Program-made: the position numbers and the translations under genes
Source of the DNA: Roseomonas xinghualingensis
GTDB taxonomy: Bacteria; Pseudomonadota; Alphaproteobacteria; Acetobacterales; Acetobacteraceae
Length of the DNA: 64,000 nt
Reading direction: 5' to 3'
Assembly: GCF_025791835.1 (NCBI RefSeq)
Contig: NZ_JAOXLP010000015.1
Location: 1 to 64,000, forward strand
Part shown: one piece after another, positions 7,760 to 16,841 of the stretch
How positions within the stretch are numbered: the first letter of the stretch is position 1
Layout of the letters: each line of letters starts with the position of its first letter
Notes under the pieces: model-generated
What the model was told of the DNA's origin: nothing
Database searches by the model: none
Seen by the model: only the letters and a program-made list of their open reading frames with translations

Positions 7760-8656
7760 TTAGTGCTTGTTGGTCGAGGCCGCGTAGATCTCGCCCACCG
7801 ACCTTTCGAGCGCCACGTTGAACTCGGCGTCCGACATCGAATGCTTCAGGTCCTCAAGAAGGGCGCGCGAGAAGCTGCCGATCAGCTTGTGGTTGTGCGC
7901 GAGCTTCTCGCAAGCTTCGTGGCGGCGGTATCCACCCGAAAGCGCGACCACGCGGGCGACGCGCGGATGCTCGATCAGTGGCAGGTAAAAGTCGGGTTGC
8001 TCCGGAACGGTGAGCTTGAGCATGACCTGACGGCCCTCGGAAAGGGCGTCGAGACCCTTCTTGAGCTCATCGCGGAGGATGGCCTCGGCGCCCGCTTTGT
8101 CGGGGCTCTTGATCAGCACCTCGGGCTCGAGGATTGGCAACAGGTCATAGGCCGCGATTCTCTCGCCGATTTCGAACTGCTGCCGAGCGATCGCGGCGAT
8201 CCCCTTCTCGTCCGGGAGACGGATCGTCGACCGCATCTTGGTGCCGGCGACCCCAAGCCTGACCGCGCGCTCGAGCAGGGCCTCGAGTTCCGGCATGTCC
8301 TTCATCAGGCTGACGCCGTCGCGCTCGGCCTCAAGCCCCTTGTCGACCTTCACGAACGGAACCACGCCGCGCTCTTCCCAAAGATAGGACGGAACGGGCC
8401 GTCCCTTCACCTCGCCATCCATTGTCTGCTCGAACAGGATCGTCCCAATCACCTTGCTGCCGGTGAAGGCGGGTGCCGTGATGATCCGGACGCGCATCTC
8501 GTGCATCAGCCGGAACATCTCGGCTTCGCTGCCATAATTGCTCTCCGGAATGCCGTAGAGCTTGAGGGCGCCCGGGGTCGAGCCGCCGCTCTGGTCGAGT
8601 GCCGCGATGAAGCCGGGTTTGCCCATAATCTGAGCAATCATCTTCGTGTCGGCCAT
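7760..8656 (-). CDS. Class I fructose-bisphosphate aldolase
   Basis: A 298-residue class I (Schiff-base) fructose-1,6-bisphosphate aldolase, which splits FBP into glyceraldehyde-3-phosphate and DHAP in glycolysis and gluconeogenesis. GFIAALDQSGGSTPGALK at the N-terminus is diagnostic. ILEPEVLIKS and the LKLTVPE strand, with a Lys at the Schiff-base position, are visible, and ALSGGYRRHEAC forms the phosphate-binding region. An upstream ATG at 8662 directly abuts AAGGAG. The second ATG at 8656 has ideal 6-base spacing and gives MADTKM, so I use it. The gene is monocistronic and convergent with the DUF72 gene. Confidence 0.92.
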   Translation of the reverse strand: MADTKMIAQIMGKPGFIAALDQSGGSTPGALKLYGIPESNYGSEAEMFRLMHEMRVRIITAPAFTGSKVIGTILFEQTMDGEVKGRPVPSYLWEERGVVPFVKVDKGLEAERDGVSLMKDMPELEALLERAVRLGVAGTKMRSTIRLPDEKGIAAIARQQFEIGERIAAYDLLPILEPEVLIKSPDKAGAEAILRDELKKGLDALSEGRQVMLKLTVPEQPDFYLPLIEHPRVARVVALSGGYRRHEACEKLAHNHKLIGSFSRALLEDLKHSMSDAEFNVALERSVGEIYAASTNKH

Positions 8657-8857
8657 GGGCATCTCCTTTTGAGTGGCAAGGCTTCAGCAATCTGCATAAT
8701 CCATGCGTCCAATCGAAGTTTAAACAGGAAGTCTCAAGCTCCTGAGTGCCAATGCGATCGCCCCGCGTTGTCCACCAGTTGCCGCAGTTGGGCTGGGTAG
8801 GCGGACTGTCTGCTTCGGAGAGAGGCGACTACTCGACTGAGCGACCGACAAGGGCGC

Positions 8858-9421
8858 TCAATGGACCTCCGCATCATCCCGCCCGCCTCGAGCCAAGGCG
8901 GCAGCCTGTTGAAGCCCAATTCCCTTGACGAGCGGGTCGGCGTGACGGTGTACCAGCCTCCAGCCATCCTGTTCGCGGCGGTAGACGAGTGTGACACGCA
9001 AGTCCCAGTCCTGCGCCGGTAATCCGCCGACCTCAACATGGGCATGCTCGATGAAGGCGAGCACCACCATGTCCTGGGAGCCATACGCCTCGACCATCTC
9101 CATCTGGAGCTTGCCGTTACGGAAGAAGCTTCCCATCGCGGCCATGCGTTCGGGGGTGTACTCCGGCCCGCGTGAGGGCGTTCCTCCAAAGGGCGACATC
9201 AAGGTGAAGTCGTCGGAGAGTGTCACGAGCTTGACGTAAGCGTCCACATCACCGCGCATCAGGGCGGCATTCGACAAGTGCGATAGGCGGATCAGATCCT
9301 CGACCTGGGCTTCCGCCCTGGCAGTGGCAGGTTCATGTACCGGACCAGTCGAGGCTGAGCCTAGCGCAGACGGGAGGCCGGAGTTCTGGTCTTCTGGAGG
9401 CGAGGGGCGTGACGGTGCCAT
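8858..9421 (-). CDS. SnoaL/DUF4440-like (NTF2 fold) protein
   Basis: A 187-residue protein with a loose N-terminal 40 residues followed by an NTF2-fold domain. Visible are NAALMRGDVDAYVKLVTLSD, DFTLMSPFGG, MVVLAFIEHAHVEVGG, and WDLRVTLVYRREQDGWRLVHRHADP, the usual last two strands of SnoaL-like proteins. GAGGAG sits about ten bases before the ATG. Such proteins bind or isomerise small hydrophobic molecules, but the substrate cannot be inferred. It has no operon partner. Confidence 0.75.
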   Translation of the reverse strand: MAPSRPSPPEDQNSGLPSALGSASTGPVHEPATARAEAQVEDLIRLSHLSNAALMRGDVDAYVKLVTLSDDFTLMSPFGGTPSRGPEYTPERMAAMGSFFRNGKLQMEMVEAYGSQDMVVLAFIEHAHVEVGGLPAQDWDLRVTLVYRREQDGWRLVHRHADPLVKGIGLQQAAALARGGRDDAEVH

Positions 9422-9494
9422 CAGGGTTGCTCCTCTGTTCGATAGAACGAGTGCGGGCTGCTCTTCTGCTAATTAGGGCACACTTCGGCTGTTA

Positions 9495-10412
9495 ATGACG
9501 ACATCGATCCGGTTTTTAACCTATACCAAACCGGCCTCGCCGTTCGCGAAAGGCCGAAAGCGGAACGGGGCTCCGCTCCTGAGATACCAGGGGCAGCTCC
9601 TCAGTTCCTTCGATCTCCACCATCGCCAGCGGTTGGTCTGCCCTGCCTGCCTGGCCGAGAAGGTGGTCCACCGCGCCCGCTGGGATCTGCTCGGTTTCGG
9701 TGACTGTTCCCGGCACGGAACCCAGTTGCTCTGGCGATGCCCTGCCTGCGAGGAGGCGATCGGCTGGGACCGCTGCGGGATGTCAGCATGACGTTGTGAG
9801 GCCGACATGAGGCGAGTGGGCGTACCCGCATCCAGGGACGACCGCCTTGCCCTAGCCGCCTATCTTGAGAGAAAGATGGAAGGCGAAGCGGTCAACGAGC
9901 CGCTGCTGCTGGATGGCCTCAAGCTCTACCAGGCGATCAGGGTGATGATCCTGCTGGGCGCGCTACGTCTGGGTTCCCGCCCATGGGGGCCGGGGTACCA
10001 TGCCCGCGCCCAGGAACGGCACGATCTCCTCTCCACGGGGTTCGCGCTGGCAGAGACTGGAGCCGCCGAGATCATGCATCTGCTGGAAGGGCTACCCGCG
10101 CTTTTCGGGCGAGAGCCGACCGGGATCCTCCACATGATCGAGGCTATGGGTGGATGGCGGCCTCCCGCAACGAGGACGTCTGCCAGATGGGACTGGTGCT
10201 CCTGGAGATCTGCCGGGAGGCGGAGCGTGCGCTTCCCATACCGCTCAGGCCTCTTAGAAAGGCCTGGTAGCCTTGGGGTGGTGGCCTTCGAATGCTCGGC
10301 AGTGCTGCCTCGAACCGGTCTGCTTCCTTGCGGTGACAAAGTTGACGGCGAGACCCTCGCTCCGGGACAATGTTGGATGTCACTGAGGGACAGGTTGTCC
10401 GTCACTACGTGA
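9495..10412 (+). pseudogene. TniQ/TnsD-like transposition protein, interrupted by an in-frame TGA
   Basis: The first segment (9495-9788) has the TniQ zinc-ribbon pattern: VCPACLAEK, then HRARWDL, CSRHGTQLL and CPACEEAIGWDRC. A TGA at 9789-9791 follows, and the same frame resumes with RCEADMRRVGVPASRDDR, exactly the next TniQ-type cysteine segment, and continues into LLLDGLKLYQAIRVMILLG. After about 10,150 the similarity fades. The usual N-terminal PDESLSSWL motif is degenerate or absent. TniQ proteins select target sites for Tn7-, Tn5053- and CAST-type transposons. No transposase of that kind is nearby, so this is probably an orphaned relic. Confidence 0.6.
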
Positions 10413-10638
10413 CCACCAAACAAGGACTTAGAGTGGTTCCAGGGTCATGTTCCATGGCACCACTCAGTAGGGGCCCGAATAGCTGTCCCCGGCGGGAGCC
10501 ACTTCCCGCCGGGTTCCTGGTCAACACCGGATTTGCTTGGTCATCCTCGATGGCAGGGCGTGTCGGCGTGCGGAAGAGGGCAATGCTGGCCAATGACGCC
10601 GCGCTATTTGCGGTGCCCATGCAGGCGGATGAAGGGGA

Positions 10639-11259
10639 TCAGAAGGCAGCCGGAAGATCGCGCAGACGCGGATGGCACCGGTCCTTGTCTGAAAGGATGG
10701 GGCCGCCCAGCAGGTCAGGCCAAGGCAGGGCGAGGTCTGGATCGTCCCAGGCGATGCCCCGGTCCTGCTCCGGGGCGTAGTAGTCGGTCACTTTGTAGGC
10801 GACCTCCGTCTCGGGCTCGAGGGTGACAAACCCATGTGCAAAACCCACTGGAATGTAGAGTTGCTCATCGCTGCCGGCCGCCAGTGGAAGCGAGAGATGC
10901 TGGCCGAAGCTGGGGGATCCACGACGAATATCCAGCACGATATCGAGGATGGCTCCTCGCAGCACCCGCACGAGCTTGGCCTGAGCGCGCGGCGGTAGCT
11001 GGAAGTGCATGCCGCGCAGGGTGCCTGTCTCTGCCGAGAAGGAGTGGTTGTCCTGAACGAAGTTCTCCTCCACGCCGACAGTACGGAAGTCGCGCTCGCT
11101 GAAGCTCTCCATGAGATAGCCTCGATGATCTGCGAAGCGCCTGACCGTGAGAAGAAGAGGGCCATCCATCTTGAAGGCGCGTGCGGTGACGTTGCCGCTC
11201 ATCCTGGGCTCGCCTGCCAGAGGGCTCTCGGGAAGGGAAGCGAGAGAGGCTGAAGACAT
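10639..11259 (-). CDS. rfbC: dTDP-4-dehydrorhamnose 3,5-epimerase
   Basis: A 206-residue RmlC-type cupin that epimerises dTDP-4-keto-6-deoxyglucose at C3 and C5 in dTDP-L-rhamnose synthesis. The catalytic His lies in LRGMHFQLPP. FVQDNHSFS, LDIRRGSPSFGQ, LYIPVGFAHGFVTLEPETEV and the C-terminal GIAWDDPDLALPWP are all standard. I place the start at 11259 (MSSASL), where AAAGGTACCGAA precedes the ATG; a second ATG at 11202 is possible. The other rhamnose genes (rmlA, rmlB, rmlD) are not in the window, so this copy is an orphan, perhaps part of an imported surface-polysaccharide island. Confidence 0.92.
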   Translation of the reverse strand: MSSASLASLPESPLAGEPRMSGNVTARAFKMDGPLLLTVRRFADHRGYLMESFSERDFRTVGVEENFVQDNHSFSAETGTLRGMHFQLPPRAQAKLVRVLRGAILDIVLDIRRGSPSFGQHLSLPLAAGSDEQLYIPVGFAHGFVTLEPETEVAYKVTDYYAPEQDRGIAWDDPDLALPWPDLLGGPILSDKDRCHPRLRDLPAAF

Positions 11260-11924
11260 TTCGGTACCTTTACGCTCATCGCCGGCTGGCGGGCTTTGCC
11301 ATTCCGCTCGCGTCCTGCCGGGTGACCCGTGGCCGATGCTGCAGGCTTTGTAGGTGGCGGCCTTGTACACTATCTCAACCAAACCGACGCGGACGTGACC
11401 ATCCTTGTCCGCCAACCGTCATGACAAGCTACCCGCGTAGCAAATCGTACTGCCCGGCTTCCCGGAGGCGGCCGCGCTCACGGGCTGCTTCGGCACCACC
11501 GAAGCTGCGGTGTACGAGACCAAACTTTGCTCCGCCAGGGCCTGTTGCTCATCAAGGCCGGTTAGACTGCGGAAGCCCAGGGGCAGTGCCTGCCGGACAG
11601 GAATGGTATTGATGGCGCGATCTGCATCTGATGTGGGCTTGATAAAGAGTATATAGTGGGCGTGTGGTGAAGAGAAATGGATGCATCTCGTGTATCTAGT
11701 GGGATAAGAGGTATCTGCAATATTTAGATTTCTTGGTTTATACTTTTATAAAGTGAGGTGTTCAGGATCGATTTGCTATTTATACTGTCTGGATAAAGTC
11801 TGTTATCTTGCCTGCAAGACGCAGCATCGACCAGGTCACCCGATGTTGTGGCTCGCCGTGAATTATCCGATTTCCGGCCGTGCCATCCTTGCCCGATTCT
11901 GGGCAGCAGATACGATCCGGCCAA
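11260..11924. other. Long gene-free stretch with an AT-rich core
   Basis: No frame here resembles a known protein. From about 11,600 to 11,830 the composition drops sharply toward A+T (runs such as GATAAAGAGTATATAGTGGG and TTTATACTTTTATAAAGTG), unlike the G+C-rich surroundings. The stretch may contain the promoter of the MFS gene downstream, with several TATA-like -10 candidates, but the change in composition looks more like a junction of foreign DNA. Confidence 0.5.
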
Positions 11925-13175
11925 ATGAGCCAGCACGATCGGTCAATGGTAAGCCTCGACGGGCGCATGCGCCGGAACATTTTTCTCCTGGCATGCTGTC
12001 AGGCGATCGGTCAGGCCGGCAATACGATGATGTTCTCGGCCACCGCATTGGCGGTCGTGACATTCTACCCGCATCGGGACTTTGCGACCCTGCCGGTCAC
12101 CCTGCAGCATCTGGGCGTCATGCTTTGGGTGTTTCCGGCCTCGCTGCTCATGCAGCGCATGGGCCGGCGCTTTGGCTTCCGGGTTGGATCGGTGTTCGGC
12201 ATGATCGGGGCGAGCATCGTTGGCTACGGCCTGTATTCCGCCAGCTTCATGGCGATGTGTCTGGGCGGCCTGATGCTTGGCTATGCGGTGGCATGCTTGC
12301 AGATGTACCGCTTCGCCGCCGTGGAGCTGGCACCACCCTCCCATCGTGCCAAGGCGATCTCATGGGTCACCGCAGGTGGCGTGGCCGCTGCGGTCCTGGG
12401 CCCGAGCCTGGTCCGCTGGACGCATGACCAATTGGTGCCGCTCTATCTGGCCACCTATATCGGCATGGTCTGCGTGCACATCACCGTCTTCACCCTCATG
12501 TCCTTTATTCGCTTCCCGCCGCAGGCCGAGGTGAAGGCCGTGCCCGGGGGCGGTGCGCAGGCCGAGAACCTGCTGCCGGCGCGTCCCTTGCGCGTTATCG
12601 CATCACAGCCACGTTTCATCGCGGCCGCTCTCTCTGGCATGGTGGCCTTTGGCACCATGTCCTTCGTGATGAGCGCGTCTCCCCTGGCGATCGTCGCATG
12701 CGGGATGCCGCATACCGAGGCGCATTGGGTCATCTTCCTGCATGTGCTGGGAATGTTCGTGCCGTCCTTCTTCACCGGGAACCTGATCACCCGCTTCGGC
12801 ACATCGATGGTGATGCTCTGGGGCATCGGGCTGTTGCTCCTCGGCGTTGTGGCCGGGCTGACGGGCATGACGGAATGGAACTTCCGGATCGCGCTGACCC
12901 TGAACGGCGTCGGCTGGAATTTCCTGTTCGTTGGCGCGACGGCACTGGTCACCACCTGCTATCGACCCAGTGAGCGCGGCAAGGCGCAGGCACTCAATGA
13001 CTTCCTTGTCTTCGGAACCACGGCCAGCACGAGCTTCCTGGCCGGGTTCCTGCAGGAACGCCTGGGCTGGTACCCGCTGAACCTGTTCGCCATCCTTCTG
13101 GTAGCCGTGGCGGTGCTGGCGGTAGGATGGTTACGGTGGCAGCTGGAGCGCCAACCTCAGCAAGCGCCTGGTTGA
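11925..13175 (+). CDS. MFS transporter
   Basis: A roughly 416-residue major facilitator superfamily permease with about 12 hydrophobic segments. A basic loop after TM2 (MQRMGRRFGFRVG) matches the MFS A-motif region, and a second half begins near residue 220 after a polar linker. No clear Shine-Dalgarno precedes any start: ATG at 11925, 11946 and 11967 and GTG at 11880 are all possible. I chose 11925 as a compromise; the first TM begins just after 11967. Substrate unknown. It is followed 56 bases later by a second MFS gene, suggesting a transport pair or co-transcription. Confidence 0.8.
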   Translation: MSQHDRSMVSLDGRMRRNIFLLACCQAIGQAGNTMMFSATALAVVTFYPHRDFATLPVTLQHLGVMLWVFPASLLMQRMGRRFGFRVGSVFGMIGASIVGYGLYSASFMAMCLGGLMLGYAVACLQMYRFAAVELAPPSHRAKAISWVTAGGVAAAVLGPSLVRWTHDQLVPLYLATYIGMVCVHITVFTLMSFIRFPPQAEVKAVPGGGAQAENLLPARPLRVIASQPRFIAAALSGMVAFGTMSFVMSASPLAIVACGMPHTEAHWVIFLHVLGMFVPSFFTGNLITRFGTSMVMLWGIGLLLLGVVAGLTGMTEWNFRIALTLNGVGWNFLFVGATALVTTCYRPSERGKAQALNDFLVFGTTASTSFLAGFLQERLGWYPLNLFAILLVAVAVLAVGWLRWQLERQPQQAPG

Positions 13176-13231
13176 ACATGCCGCCCGGCCTTGGGGCGGA
13201 ATGAGATTGTGCTGAAGCAAGGGAGGAGCCG

Positions 13232-14461
13232 GTGGCGGAGCAAAGCAGGCCGGATTCTGCCTATGCCTGGTGGCGGCTGCTGGCGACGGTGCTTCTGGCG
13301 ACCATCGGCGGCATCGGCCTTTGGTCCATCGTGGTTGCGCTGCCGGTCGTGCAGGCCGAATTCGGCGTGGCCCGGGCAGGGGCCTCGCTGCCTTATACCC
13401 TGACCATGCTGGCCTTCATGCTGGGGGGCGTGCTGATGGGCAGGCTGGCCGACCGCTTCGGTGTCATCCTGCCGGTGCTGATCGGCACGTTTGCGCTCGG
13501 CACCGGATATGTTGCCTCGGCCTTCGCTGCCGATCTCTGGCAGTTCGCGGCACTCTATGCGCTTTTCGTCGGTGGGCTGGGTAGTTGTGCGGTGTTCGGG
13601 CCGCTGGTGGCGGACACCTCGCTCTGGTTCACCCGGAGGCGCGGCATCGCGGTGGCGCTCTGCGCCAGCGGCAACTACTTCGCCGGTGCCGTCTGGCCCC
13701 CGATCCTGCAGCATTTCATGGCCAGCTACGGCTGGCGGGCGACGCATATCGGCATCGGCCTGTTCTGTGTCGTCACCATGCTGCCGCTGGCTCTCGCCTT
13801 GCGCCGGCCGCCGCCTGTGCAGGCTGCCGGGGCCACGGCACTGGATACTGGCGGGCTGGCGCGGCTGGGGCTCTCGCCGGGCGCATTGCAGGCCTTGCTG
13901 ATGCTTGCCGGCGTTGCCTGCTGCGTCGCCATGGCGATGCCGCAGGTGCATATCGTCGCCTATTGCGCCGATCTCGGCTACGGGCCGGCGCGTGGGGCGG
14001 AGATGTTGTCGCTCATGCTCGGCTTCGGCGTTCTCAGCCGGCTGATCTCCGGTGCCATCACGGACAGGATCGGGGCGCCGGTGATGCTGCTGCTGGGATC
14101 GGGCCTGCAGGCCGTGGCGCTGGCGCTGTTCCTGCACTTCGACAGCCTCGGCTCGCTTTACATTCTTTCGGCGATTTTCGGCCTGTTCCAGGGCGGCATC
14201 GTGCCCAGCTACGCCGTCATGATCCGGCAGTTCTTCCCGCCGGCCGAGGCTGGGCTGAGGGTCAGCCTGGTGCTGTCCGCCACGCTTGCCGGCATGGCGC
14301 TGGGCGGCTGGCTTTCGGGCGTCATCTTCGATGCCACGTTCAGCTACCATCTGGCCCTGGTGAACGGCATTGGCTGGAACCTGCTGAACTTGGCCATTGC
14401 TGCCTGGCTGGTGCTGCGCCTGCGGGGCCGGCCGGCACCGATGCTGGGGCAGCCAGGCTGA
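13232..14461 (+). CDS. MFS transporter, oxalate/formate or monocarboxylate-porter-like
   Basis: A 409-residue MFS permease with 12 predicted TM segments. The first half has LMGRLADRFGVILPV (A-motif) and GGLGSCAVFGPLVADTSLWF with RRRGIAVALCASGNYF. Those features are common in the monocarboxylate-porter/oxalate-formate branch. The second half has LISGAITDRIGAPVMLL. GTG at 13232 is preceded by GGAGGAGCC, so a GTG start is well supported. Together with the downstream SDR and the Bug-type receptor it suggests handling of organic acids, but the specific substrate is not evident. Confidence 0.85.
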   Translation: MAEQSRPDSAYAWWRLLATVLLATIGGIGLWSIVVALPVVQAEFGVARAGASLPYTLTMLAFMLGGVLMGRLADRFGVILPVLIGTFALGTGYVASAFAADLWQFAALYALFVGGLGSCAVFGPLVADTSLWFTRRRGIAVALCASGNYFAGAVWPPILQHFMASYGWRATHIGIGLFCVVTMLPLALALRRPPPVQAAGATALDTGGLARLGLSPGALQALLMLAGVACCVAMAMPQVHIVAYCADLGYGPARGAEMLSLMLGFGVLSRLISGAITDRIGAPVMLLLGSGLQAVALALFLHFDSLGSLYILSAIFGLFQGGIVPSYAVMIRQFFPPAEAGLRVSLVLSATLAGMALGGWLSGVIFDATFSYHLALVNGIGWNLLNLAIAAWLVLRLRGRPAPMLGQPG

Positions 14462-14630
14462 AGAGGGCGGCGGGCGGGAGACCCTTTCCCGCGCCGTTTG
14501 GCCGGCCCCTGTGCGAACATCCGGTCCAGAACATTGACACCTTGGATGGGCTGGGGACTTCAGTGTTCAGGTCACGGTGCAGCCGAGGGGTGGACTGAAC
14601 ATTCCATCGGCACAGGAGGGAGTGGACAGG

Positions 14631-15341
14631 ATGGCAGAACGCGTTCTCATCACGGGTGGCGCATCGGGCATTGGCCGCGCGGTAGCCGAGCGTTGCCGCG
14701 CCGATGGTTATGAGCCCGTGGTGATCGACCGGGAAGGCGAAGCCGGCAACGGCATCATTCGTGCCGACCTTTCCGATCTGGAGCAGACGGCACGCGCGAT
14801 CGAGGAGGCGCTGCGGGGCGGCCCCATCACGCGGCTTGTGAACAATGTCGGTGTCGTGCGCCCGGGGCCGCTGGAAGAGCAGACACTGGCCGATCTCGAT
14901 CTCGGCGTCTCGCTCAACCTGCGCTGCGCGATGCAGTGCACACAGGCCTTGCTGCCTGGCATGAAGGAAGCGCAATTCGGGCGGGTGGTGAACATGGCTT
15001 CCCGTGCCGCGCTGGGGAAGGAGCTGCGTACCGTCTATGCCGCGACCAAGGCCGGGCTGATCGGTATGGCCAAGGTCTGGGCGCTGGAACTGGGCGAGCA
15101 TGGCATCACCGCCAATGCGATCGGCCCAGGCCCGATCCGGACCGAGCTGTTCGACCGCGCCAACCCACATAACAGCCCGCGCACCCGGGCGATCATCGAG
15201 GCGGTGCCGGTGCGCCGCCTTGGCACGCCGGAGGATGTGGCGAACGCCGTATCCTTCCTGCTGGATGCGCGCAGCGGCTTCGTGACCGGCCAGGCGCTCT
15301 ATGTCTGCGGCGGCATGACCGTGGGAGCGGCCGGGGCGTAA
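14631..15341 (+). CDS. SDR-family oxidoreductase
   Basis: A 236-residue classical short-chain dehydrogenase with TGGASGIGRAVAE at residues 8-20, NNVGVV, the Ser of NMASRAAL, intact YAATKAGLIGMAK and a final FVTGQALYVCGGM. All catalytic residues are present. The start at 14631 follows AGGAGGGAGTGGACAGG; upstream in-frame starts lack a binding site. It is probably an NAD(P)-dependent alcohol/hydroxyacid dehydrogenase of a small catabolic cluster with the MFS and Bug genes around it. Confidence 0.9.
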   Translation: MAERVLITGGASGIGRAVAERCRADGYEPVVIDREGEAGNGIIRADLSDLEQTARAIEEALRGGPITRLVNNVGVVRPGPLEEQTLADLDLGVSLNLRCAMQCTQALLPGMKEAQFGRVVNMASRAALGKELRTVYAATKAGLIGMAKVWALELGEHGITANAIGPGPIRTELFDRANPHNSPRTRAIIEAVPVRRLGTPEDVANAVSFLLDARSGFVTGQALYVCGGMTVGAAGA

Positions 15342-15643
15342 GCGGCCTGTCGCAGGGCCCGCCCCCATTGCCGGTATTGGAAGCATCGGCGTCGCCTTCG
15401 CGCTCGCTGGCCTTCCAACCCGGATCTGGGATTCCGGTGCGGCGGGGCGGGCGGTTATCCCAGGCGAGGTGAGGGCGCGGCTGGGCCACTCCCCGAGAAG
15501 CTTCGCCCGGATGCCTGGGCAGAGCGGCGATCTTTCTTCCTGAAGCTCTCTGAGCCTGCCCGGCCATAATCATTGGTTGTCAGGACTTGGGCACAGATGG
15601 AACACTTTGGGCCAGGATGCACCAAGCATCGGGGAGGAAACGA
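15342..15643. other. Intergenic region before the Bug-type receptor gene
   Basis: Mostly featureless. One short plus-strand run near 15361-15436 reads IAGIGSIGVAFALAGLPTRI, resembling the Rossmann start of a 3-hydroxyacyl-CoA or carnitine dehydrogenase, but it has no start codon and no continuation. It may be a remnant. The promoter of the receptor gene should lie near 15,560-15,620. Confidence 0.3.
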
Positions 15644-16630
15644 ATGGTCCAGGTGAACCGCCGCGCGCTGTTGCAGCTTTCTGCTTCGATGGGGCTGGCA
15701 ACTCCGGCTTTGGCACAGACGCGGGATGCATGGCCGAACCAGCCGGTTCGCCTCATTTGCCCCTTCGCCGCCGGCGGGCCGACGGATGTCGCGGCGCGGC
15801 TGGTGGCAGACGGCCTCTCCGGGACCCTGCCGCAACGTTTCGTTGTCGAGAACCGTACCGGGTCAGGCGTGGTTGTTGGAACCGAGGCGGTGGCGAAGGC
15901 GCCGAAGGATGGTCATACCTTCCTGTACAGCACCGTGGCGCATTCCGTGCTGCGCCCGCTCTTCAGCAATCTGAGCTTCGATCCGGTCGGGGATTTCCAG
16001 CCGGTTGCCCTGGTTGGCGTCATCCCGATGCTGCTGATGTTGAACAACAACGTCCCGGCCAAGTCGCTGAAGGAGCTGATGGAGATGTTCCGGGCGGCGC
16101 CCGGCCGGTATGATTACGGCAGTTCCGGCGCAGGCGGTGCCGTGCATCTGGCAACCGAACTTTTCCTGCACCAGGCCGGCGGGCTGAAGGTGAACCACAT
16201 TCCCTATCGCGGTTCGGCGCCGGCCATGCCGGATCTGCTGAACGGCAATCTGGTAATGATCCTCAACGTCGCTTCCGATGGTGTCGCCAGCGTGCAGCGC
16301 GGCACGACGCGAGGGCTGGCCATCAGCTCCGCGCGGCGGATGCCGCAATTGCCGGATATCCCTACTTTCGCCGAGGCAGGGCTACCCGGATACGAGGCTT
16401 ATACCTGGCATATGCTTTTCGCGCCGGCCGGCACCCCCGCGGAGATCGTGCGCGCGCTGAATGAGAACGTGAACAAGGTGATGCAGGATCCGCGCACTCA
16501 GCAGCGCTTTGCGGAGATGACGATCGAGCCGCGGTCCGACACCACCCCCGAGAGCGCAACGCAATGGCTCCACTCGGAAATGGCTAAATGGGAGCCGCTG
16601 GTGAAGGCGGCCGGTATTAGGCCCAGCTGA
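15644..16630 (+). CDS. Bug/TctC-family tripartite tricarboxylate transporter solute-binding protein
   Basis: A 328-residue periplasmic receptor. The leader MVQVNRRALLQLSASMGLA ends in PALAQ, and the mature protein opens with WPNQPVRLICPFAAGGPTDVAAR, the family hallmark. VENRTGSGVVVGTEAVAKA, VNHIPYRGSAPAMPDLLNG and PTFAEAGLPGYEAYTWH also match. GGGAGGAAACGA precedes the ATG at 15644. No TctA/TctB permease lies beside it, which is normal for the many orphan Bug proteins of beta- and alphaproteobacteria. The ligand is probably a carboxylate. Confidence 0.92.
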   Translation: MVQVNRRALLQLSASMGLATPALAQTRDAWPNQPVRLICPFAAGGPTDVAARLVADGLSGTLPQRFVVENRTGSGVVVGTEAVAKAPKDGHTFLYSTVAHSVLRPLFSNLSFDPVGDFQPVALVGVIPMLLMLNNNVPAKSLKELMEMFRAAPGRYDYGSSGAGGAVHLATELFLHQAGGLKVNHIPYRGSAPAMPDLLNGNLVMILNVASDGVASVQRGTTRGLAISSARRMPQLPDIPTFAEAGLPGYEAYTWHMLFAPAGTPAEIVRALNENVNKVMQDPRTQQRFAEMTIEPRSDTTPESATQWLHSEMAKWEPLVKAAGIRPS

Positions 16631-16841
16631 CAGGGGAACCAGGGAGCAGCCGGTCCGGATCTGTCAGGTTTCACGCGCATGGGGCAGTAAAACGAGCGCA
16701 GCGGCGGCCTGCTGAACCACACGCAATACCCGTCGGGCGTGATCGCCCTCATGGTGCTGCGACGGCTAAGCTACCGGCGGATCCCGCGAGACCTGGCCGA
16801 GATGTTTCGCGGGCAAGACCTGACAGATCCGCAGGGCCCGC

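Noticed and set aside
14527..14605. GAACATT/GTTCA half-sites and TTGACA upstream of the SDR at 14631.
   Set aside because: Half-sites are imperfect and unevenly spaced, and no matching -10 element is found at the right distance; insufficient for an operator or promoter call.
16690..16841. Plus-strand run YPSGVIALMVLRRLSYRRIP, then DLAEMFRG, resembling the N-terminus of an IS6-like transposase.
   Set aside because: Only about 35 residues, and the frame then runs into antisense of tadD. Too short to call a gene or a family.
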